Source: Coffea arabica
Lineage: Eukaryota > Streptophyta > Magnoliopsida > Gentianales > Rubiaceae
NCBI RefSeq assembly: GCF_036785885.1
Contig: NC_092312.1
Coordinates: 12,480,001 to 12,544,000 of the forward strand
Direction: 5' to 3'
Length of the DNA stretch: 64,000 nt
Shown here: positions 57,926 to 64,000 of the stretch, piece after piece
How the letters are laid out: the number at the start of each line of letters is the position of its first letter
Numbering within the stretch: position 1 is the first letter of the stretch
Notes under the pieces: generated by a model
The model's input: only the letters and a program-made list of their open reading frames with translations
Databases searched by the model: none
Told to the model about the DNA's origin: nothing
Program-made: the position numbers and the translations under genes

Positions 57926-58316
57926 ATGGTCAATGTCAAATTGGTGAAGTTCGCCTCTTATTTCTTTTGCTGGTAGAGAATTTCATCTATTACGATGAGA
58001 GTTAACATATATTTTGTCTTTGAAGTTAAGTTACCAATAGCTACTTTTCATATTATTAACATTAAAGGCACATTAACTTTTCAATAAAGCTACGTAATGA
58101 AAGTTAAAAGACCATCATTATCCAAAATTACCAAGCATATTAGACATCAATTATGTTGTTTCCCTGCTTTTTTTCGAGTACTAACTAAAGCACCCCTTTG
58201 TAGGCGTTGCCTTTTTACTCCAAAAGCAGGAGTTAACAACCAAAAAGATTGGCTATAATTCCGAAAAGTTTTAACACAGCCTTGCTGAAAGGCCATAAAA
58301 TAGTAAAGAGTTTCGA
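57926..58316. other. Gene-free AT-rich spacer
   Basis: No gene or element recognised. Confidence 0.4.
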
Positions 58317-58455
58317 TATTGCTATTTTTTTTTAAAAAAATATATATATAATAATAATTTGATATATATATATATATATATGAAGAAAAAAAATTATTGA
58401 AAAATATGTTTACGAAAAACGTAAAAGCTTTTTCTTAAAAAATTACATTCCAAAC
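58317..58455. mobile_element. GTTTGGATTGC-family MITE, diverged
   Basis: Left ATTGCTATTTTTTTTTA, right AAAAAATTACATTCCAAAC, with the interior ATTGAAAAATATGTTTACGA. Contains a small (AT)n. Confidence 0.6.
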
Positions 58456-61149
58456 ACCACCGAAATCTCTTCCTAAAAACTTTGGATTCTCCACAATCAT
58501 AATTGTGATCTAATACAATTTGGACTGTCATTATGGTTTCGTCCTGAAATACTTACACAATAATTTCCCATTAAAAGACATGGATAATTATGGCCTTCTT
58601 AGATATTCATGACCTTCTTATTTGTCGAAAGAGGAAAGGAGATTGAATCTAGTTTTCAAATAGGTTTTTTTTTTAATTAAGTGGATTAATAGTGGGTTTT
58701 TATTAATTGACTTTTTTAAAAAATAATTAATACTAATTTCCCACTTACTTTCGTGATGACTTAAACTCGTGATCTTACTAACCAAGCCATGCTTTGTTGT
58801 CAAATTGACTTGTGTTGCTCCATTCAAGTGATAGTTTAATTAATTTATCTATTTAATACTAGTAAATTTACTCTGATCAATTAAATCTTTAAGGAGATTT
58901 CAATGTGATAAGCAGTGATTACGAATTGGATGAGGCCCGACACAGAAGCACCCAGTCGGCCACTCGCTCGCTCCTTCCAGGGAATGGAGCGATGCGGGTA
59001 GCCGACACGCTCTGATGAGACAAAGACCGGTCTAGTTCCTTTTGGCAAGTCGTACAGGACCCCACAATCAAATCCCATCCCATTCACGCACCTGCCAACT
59101 ATCTCTTCTTCACACTGCACTCACTTCTTCGCCTATAGTCTACATCTATCGTGGTGGATAAGACCTCCAAAATTTTCGACCCTTTTGCAATTTACCCCTT
59201 CTATCATGCCTCCCCTTCTCGTTTTACCCTCTATGTAGTTGCAGTAACTTTGTAACTTTTTTTTTTTTTTGTTTCAAATTATGGTAGTTGTTGTTTTAGT
59301 ACATATTAAATGGTTGTAATTAGGTTGATTCAAGCTAAAGGGTTAGATTAAAATGTAGAATTATGGTAACACTTTTTTTTTTAGGTGATATGATACATGT
59401 ATGATAAAATAGAGAGTGATTAAAAATATGAAAAAAAATAATAAAAAATGTGTTTACGATATAATCAAAATAATATTAAAATAATTTGTGCATCCAAACG
59501 TGCTTTAAGAGACTTTTAGTATCAAAAGTAAATAAAAAAATCTTATGTTACTTTTCATTATTTTTATGAATTAATATTCTATATATTTCCTGTATATATA
59601 TAAAATTATTGTTGAATGTCTGACAATCAATTTAAATTTTACATATGTATCATGCATCAAACACGGTAGTGCATATAATACTACCGTCAGTGCCTATGAA
59701 ATTAACTCTATTTTTATTTGACGCACATTTGTTAGCTAAAAGAAATTTATCAAACCAAAGTCCATTTGTAACTGCATAAAAACATAAATCATTCTATGAT
59801 TGGTTTGCGTCTTATTAGCTATTCGCCTTCTCAAAGAACTCTTTTTTGTCTTTCTTTCTCTAAGAACTCGATAACGTACCTTCAAAAAATAAAAAAGGGG
59901 GAAAGAAAAAAGAAAGAAGAAAAATGGCTTTAGTCATGCCAAACATCCTGGATGATGAGCTGTGAGGGCACATTAGAGATTGAAAAACACATCACATGTG
60001 GGCTGTGGGCTAGTGGCTGATTTGAAGGCAAGGCAAACTGGCAAAAGGATGACTCCCTCAATCCTGTACTTTGTCCATTTGTTTGGGGTAAAAGAAGAGG
60101 GGGAAAAGAAAAAAAAAAAAAAAAAAGAAAGAAAGAAAAAGGGGAAAAAAACAAGGACATATGGGGGAGCGTGGACTTGACGTGACTAAAGTACGATGAA
60201 AGGCTGTGAGGGAGAGACCCCGTGGAGGTGAGGGGGGGAGCCACAGGCAAAACAGAGGTCAGAATCCTGAAGGAGTCTGCAAAGGCCCGCGAAAAAGTCG
60301 AGGGTCTCTGCAAAAAGTTGAAAGAGCCAAAACTTTTTTTCATCAGCTTTGCTCTGCTTTCATAATCACTGCTGCCTCGCAGGACCACAGACTCATCTCT
60401 CAATATGCCCATTTACCTCATGGCCTTTGCTTTTATGTTTCCATAACTGTTGGGTCTTTCAGTAATTAATAATATTTTGCCTTCCAAACAGTTACACAAT
60501 TCAATCCGAAATAAAAAAATTTTGAATTCGAAATTTTTATTCCTTATATTTCATCTTCATATCACTTATATATTAATAATAATTTAAACAAAATTTTCTT
60601 GTACCATTCACAGTAATATGACGGATATGAATAAATGATAACGAATGTTAACTTAAATCGAAACTTTTTATATTTTACAGATGATAGCATTAATAATTTT
60701 ATTTTCATAGATTGGATATTATTTTGTGAAAAAAATAAGTGGTTACATATTTACATGATATCCGTAGAATTCTAATATATTATTGCTTTTTTTTTTTTTT
60801 TTTTTGCTTTTAGGACCACAATTTAGACTATACGAAGAATTGGTAATAGTACCATCATCCCAATAAATTGCATGTGGGCGTACAATCCATTGAGATGTCG
60901 CTTTGAATTATACCTGAAAGCTTCCTTGCATTCACGGACACTCACACATTTGTTCACCAAAACAGTTTATATTTGTTTTTCCTTTTCGTTGTCCCCGAAA
61001 TGATCTGTTCCTATTAAAGGATGGAAAATTGCATGCTGCAATTACTTTGACATGCGTACTCATAAGAATGAACAACGACGTGAATTTCTGCTGGTGTTGG
61101 TAGCTTATTTTACCCATTAAAAAATGCTGAACATTGGAAGATAAGGTGC
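58456..61149. other. Gene-free region with two GC-richer islands
   Basis: Half a MITE lies at about 59385-59510 (TGTGTTTACGATATAAT, CATCCAAACG). GC-richer islands at 58920-59120 and 60185-60330 carry only short or low-complexity frames without similarity. A minus-strand 160-codon frame at 59930-60412 contains a long Phe/Leu run from a poly-A tract and is not accepted. A T(24) tract sits at 60788. Confidence 0.4.
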
Positions 61150-61413
61150 TTGATCGGCTTGGGATTAATGACAACAGCAAAGACTGAGACAATACTGGAG
61201 GATATACAGGAATTAAGAGAGCTGTTTGATCAACGCTCCTTTCCTTTTGTTCATAGATTAGAAAATGAAGTTCGCCATAAGCTAGCAAAACTTGCAACTA
61301 AACCATTTAATGATGTAAAGTGGAATATTAGCTTCCCAACATGGGTCAAAAGAATTATTAAACAGTTGTTTCTTTTTGTAACTAACACTTGTATTATTGA
61401 GTTAATGATATAA
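61150..61413 (+). pseudogene. Retrotransposon RNase H-like fragment
   Basis: The frame reads ILEDIQELRELFDQRSFPFV, HRLENEVRHKLAKLATKPF. The pattern (I-x-D-I..L..F..F.HV.RE.N..AH.LAKLA) is that of the C-terminal end of plant reverse-transcriptase-like RNase H domains (RVT_3 type, from LINEs). The catalytic N-terminal part is not recognisable, so this is debris. Confidence 0.5.
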
Positions 61414-62734
61414 TACGATGCCATTTGACCAAAAAAATAAAAAATAAGACTTGGGATTGAGAAAAGAATGAAGATAAAATAAGAAGAAAGTCTTTTTGTT
61501 TTTGTTGAGGATATAATAAAATAGATTTCAGAGTGAAGGTATGCTTTAGTTGAGGATATATGTTTCTTCTTTATTTTACGTATAGTCTCTCCTTCTTCTT
61601 CTTTTTTTTTTTCAATTTTTTGAGAGTGGATGCCTAATTCTTATCTTCTTATAACCTTTTACGAAGTACGAGTGCATGAGAATTGGTACTGAATCTACCA
61701 TGAGAAAGTGCTCAAACAGGCAACGTTGAGAAATGTGCTGATTTTCTACAATTTTTTCCCCAAGCCCACAGCTTTAACCATTGTGTTACCTAATGGGATG
61801 CAGCAATTGATCTCTAAGTCTTAAAGAGAAATACGAACCACAGATCTCAAAGTAGTCTTTTTACCGAGTCAGCCTGTACCCTACTCTGGGCTACTCTACT
61901 CTGAACCTGCCAGCAGAAATCAATCTGACCCATTCATTGCTACTAAAATTTTATATTGTGTGTGTGTGTGTGTGTGTGGGGGGATGAGGGGATTATGTTC
62001 ATTTGGTGGAGAGAGGATGGATGGCTGGTTCTGGGCTTTGCTGCTAGCTGAATAGGTCTGCTAGACTGCTACTTATGTACTTTCTCAACGCTGAGCCAAT
62101 GAGATCGCGGTGAGGAATCTGTACTTGACTGCATTTACGTTGGTTTAGGTTTGAAAGGACAATTTCTTTCCCCTAGAAAAATCGTTTTAAATGTGCCTTG
62201 TATTTTGCCGAATAAAATTTTGTATCCCTTTACTTTTAGGGATAATTTCACAAACCTCCTCTGAGGTTTCTGACACTTGCACTTAGACCCCTCCAGGCTT
62301 TAAAAACTTCACCTAGCTCCCTTGTTTTTTCAAATTTTGGTAACAATTCAGTCCAATTAGGATTAAAGTATTACTATCATGATAGAGATGACATTTATAT
62401 TATATGAATACCCTCTTCCTTCCTATATTAATACAAGATTGCTTGTTATTTAAAAAAGTAGAGATAATTATCAAAGTTGAAAGGGTATAACTGTAATTCA
62501 GGAATATTTTTCTGTTACATGGAGACATCTTCAGTAGCTGACAGGAATAGCCAACGGCAACTTGCAATCTTCCAATGGCAAAAAATTTTGAAACCTTTAA
62601 CTGCATAAAAACATCTGGAAAGCACATTTTATCCTCAAGCTAAAAGATTGTGAGGAGCATTAACAGAAGGCTATAATGAAAACATTTAAGCAGATTTAAT
62701 GGCCTCTTCGAGCGAACCAGCAAAATCCTGGAAC
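61414..62734. other. Spacer with Mutator-like end and (TG)n
   Basis: (TG)n at 61956-61978. At 62236-62300 AGGGATAATTTCACAAACCTCC matches the end of the element at 52528-53325, but no partner end is found. No exon of the NPF transporter could be recognised here although its 3' half should follow. Confidence 0.45.
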
Positions 62735-63920
62735 TCACCAACAACTTTCACTATTAAAAACAGATATTGCTATTGCAATCGCAAGGCCACAGTGAAGACA
62801 TCGCTCTAGCGAAAAGAATCCGCACAAATTGTATTTTTGCTGCTCAAAATGCAGATATTTCAAATGGTATGACGGAGGAGAAGAAGAAGAAGTTAATAGC
62901 AGAAGAAGCAACCAAGACACAAACAGGAAAAGGGATATTAGCAGAGCTAGAGTACTTGGCATTTCAGAAAGGCAATCTGATATTGCCGTGGAAACCTCGT
63001 ATAAATCACCAGCATTTGAAGGATATGGTAGTTTCCTCTTGGAAATTGTTGCAACGATAACTTGAAGCATTGGTGTAAATGGACTTCCACTTGGCTGCCG
63101 GTAGCGATAAAAAGGTTTTCCAACACAGAAGATCACAATTGTGGAAGCCATAACCACTGTAAGAATGATATCTGCCATACCCCAGCTGACGTGTTCTTGC
63201 ACGTAAACAATAAGAGTAACTGCTAGTAACAGTCCACAGCAGAGACCAAAGTTCCACCAATTGAAAAATGACATTTTATGCCTTCTTTCAGCTGGATGAT
63301 TACCATCAAACTGGTCAGCTCCAAAACTCTCCAATGATGGCTTGTGTCCTCCTGTTGCGATGGAGATCAAATAGATGCCAAGGAAGAATATCACTTCATG
63401 GACCTTCCTGGGGCTGAGGCAAATGCCAATATTGTCACTGGGTTTCAAAGCAGGGATCGTACTAGACATCGTTAAGAGAAGCAGACCCTGGCATTGAGAA
63501 AATGGAATTAAATAACTAAATTTGCTTCTAGGAGATCAGATCAAACAGTAACGCTAGAACAGGCATTCTAATAGTTCTCTATTATCTTTTGAGTAAATAA
63601 TAGTGCTATTTTATGCCTTTCATATCTTTGTTATTCCTATCATCAAGACAGGCGTTTTTTTTGCTTCTTTTTTTTTTTTTTTTTTTTTTTTTGTACTTTA
63701 AAGCTAGCAGTTTACCATGATATAGATGATGCATGAGATGAGGACTGTGGAGAAACGGCCCAGGTATGCATCAGCTAAGAATCCTTCAAGAAGTGGCATC
63801 ATGGTGGTTACCCCATACCAATAATTGACGCTCTTTGCTGCTGTTTTGAGATCTTCATTGGTCACTTTAGTCAGATAAATGATTAAGCTTGTTGCTATTC
63901 CAAAATAGCTCAACCTCTCG
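62735..63920 (-). CDS. NRT1/PTR family (NPF5.6/5.7-like) transporter, partial and probably 3'-truncated
   Basis: Two exons are seen: 63920-63716 (after TTCAG; ERLSYFGIATSLIIYLTKVT, WYGVTTMMPLLEGFLADAYL) and 63487 downward (GLLLLTMSSTIPALKP, GGHKPSLESFGADQFDG, FNWWNFGLCCGLLLAVTLIV, SGSPFTPMLQVIVATISKRK, LYEVS). These give transmembrane helices 2-6 and the start of the central loop of a 12-helix NPF transporter; the first exon lies right of the window. After LYEVS at about 62985 the frame runs on to a stop at 62735 with Leu/Ser-rich residues unlike the family, and no later NPF exon is visible to the left. NPF proteins move nitrate, peptides or hormones with protons across membranes. Either the gene is truncated (likely a pseudogene) or a very distant exon exists outside view. 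Confidence 0.8.
63488..63715 (-). other. Intron of the NPF gene with long poly-T tract
   Basis: GTAAAC donor at 63715 and ATGCCAG acceptor at 63488, with a plus-strand T(22)-plus tract at 63670-63692. Confidence 0.7.
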
Positions 63921-64000
63921 CTGAATTCAACAGTTGCATGTCAAAAGATTATAGTCCCTTGTGAGAATATAAGTATCATGCTCACGATATTGAAATCTAG

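Noticed and set aside
59930-60412. 160-codon minus-strand frame
   Set aside because: Contains a Phe/Leu/Ser run from a poly-A tract; no similarity and no conserved start context.
1-64000. CRISPR arrays, bacterial operons or phage-type systems
   Set aside because: Intron structure and gene families are those of a plant nuclear genome; no regularly spaced direct repeats of CRISPR type were seen.

Overview
The window is nuclear DNA of a flowering plant, very probably a eudicot. Genes have many short introns with GT..AG (one GC..AG) borders, intergenic DNA is AT-rich and full of microsatellites and MITEs, and the recognisable genes are plant-specific (GBPL3, an AUF-type F-box family, MLO, ARF3/ETTIN, NPF5). 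The species cannot be fixed from sequence alone; an asterid is only a guess.

Layout, left to right. 1-866: 3' end of a guanylate-binding protein-like 3 gene (+). 1600-34825: an accessory region dominated by one F-box family on the minus strand, with four open genes (3056-4192, 7189-8139, 15335-16285, 33701-34825) and four broken copies (about 1600-1705, 5257-5870, 13160-13995, 30107-31114). A small EF-hand protein of the PBP1/KIC type (10437-10781, +) lies inside it. Into this region transposons have inserted, several with both ends and target duplications readable: a Mutator-type MITE (9403-9690), a PIF/Harbinger MITE (12027-12412), a palindromic hAT MITE (12529-12994), a complete 4.29 kb Helitron (16660-20949) carrying a B3-domain coding region, a hAT element (24404-25079), a PIF/Harbinger-like element that has picked up part of an NB-ARC resistance gene (25266-26582), and a hAT-like 1.57 kb element (26898-28467).

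37195-40873 (-): a complete 14-exon MLO gene, rebuilt here exon by exon (505 codons). 44212-49634 (-): a complete 10-exon ARF3/ETTIN gene (723 codons) with two tasiR-ARF target sites and no PB1 domain. 50346-61100 is gene-poor, with more MITEs, a Mutator-like element at 52528-53325 and microsatellites. 61150-61413 is a decayed retrotransposon RNase H piece. 62735-63920 (-) holds two exons of an NPF5-type peptide/nitrate transporter; its 5' end leaves the window and its 3' half seems missing.

The genes do not form one pathway. The main story is local: F-box genes duplicating and dying next to each other, in DNA worked over by at least four transposon superfamilies, two of which carry pieces of host-type regulatory or immune genes. 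The most interesting objects are the B3-carrying Helitron and the NB-ARC-carrying PIF/Harbinger-like element.
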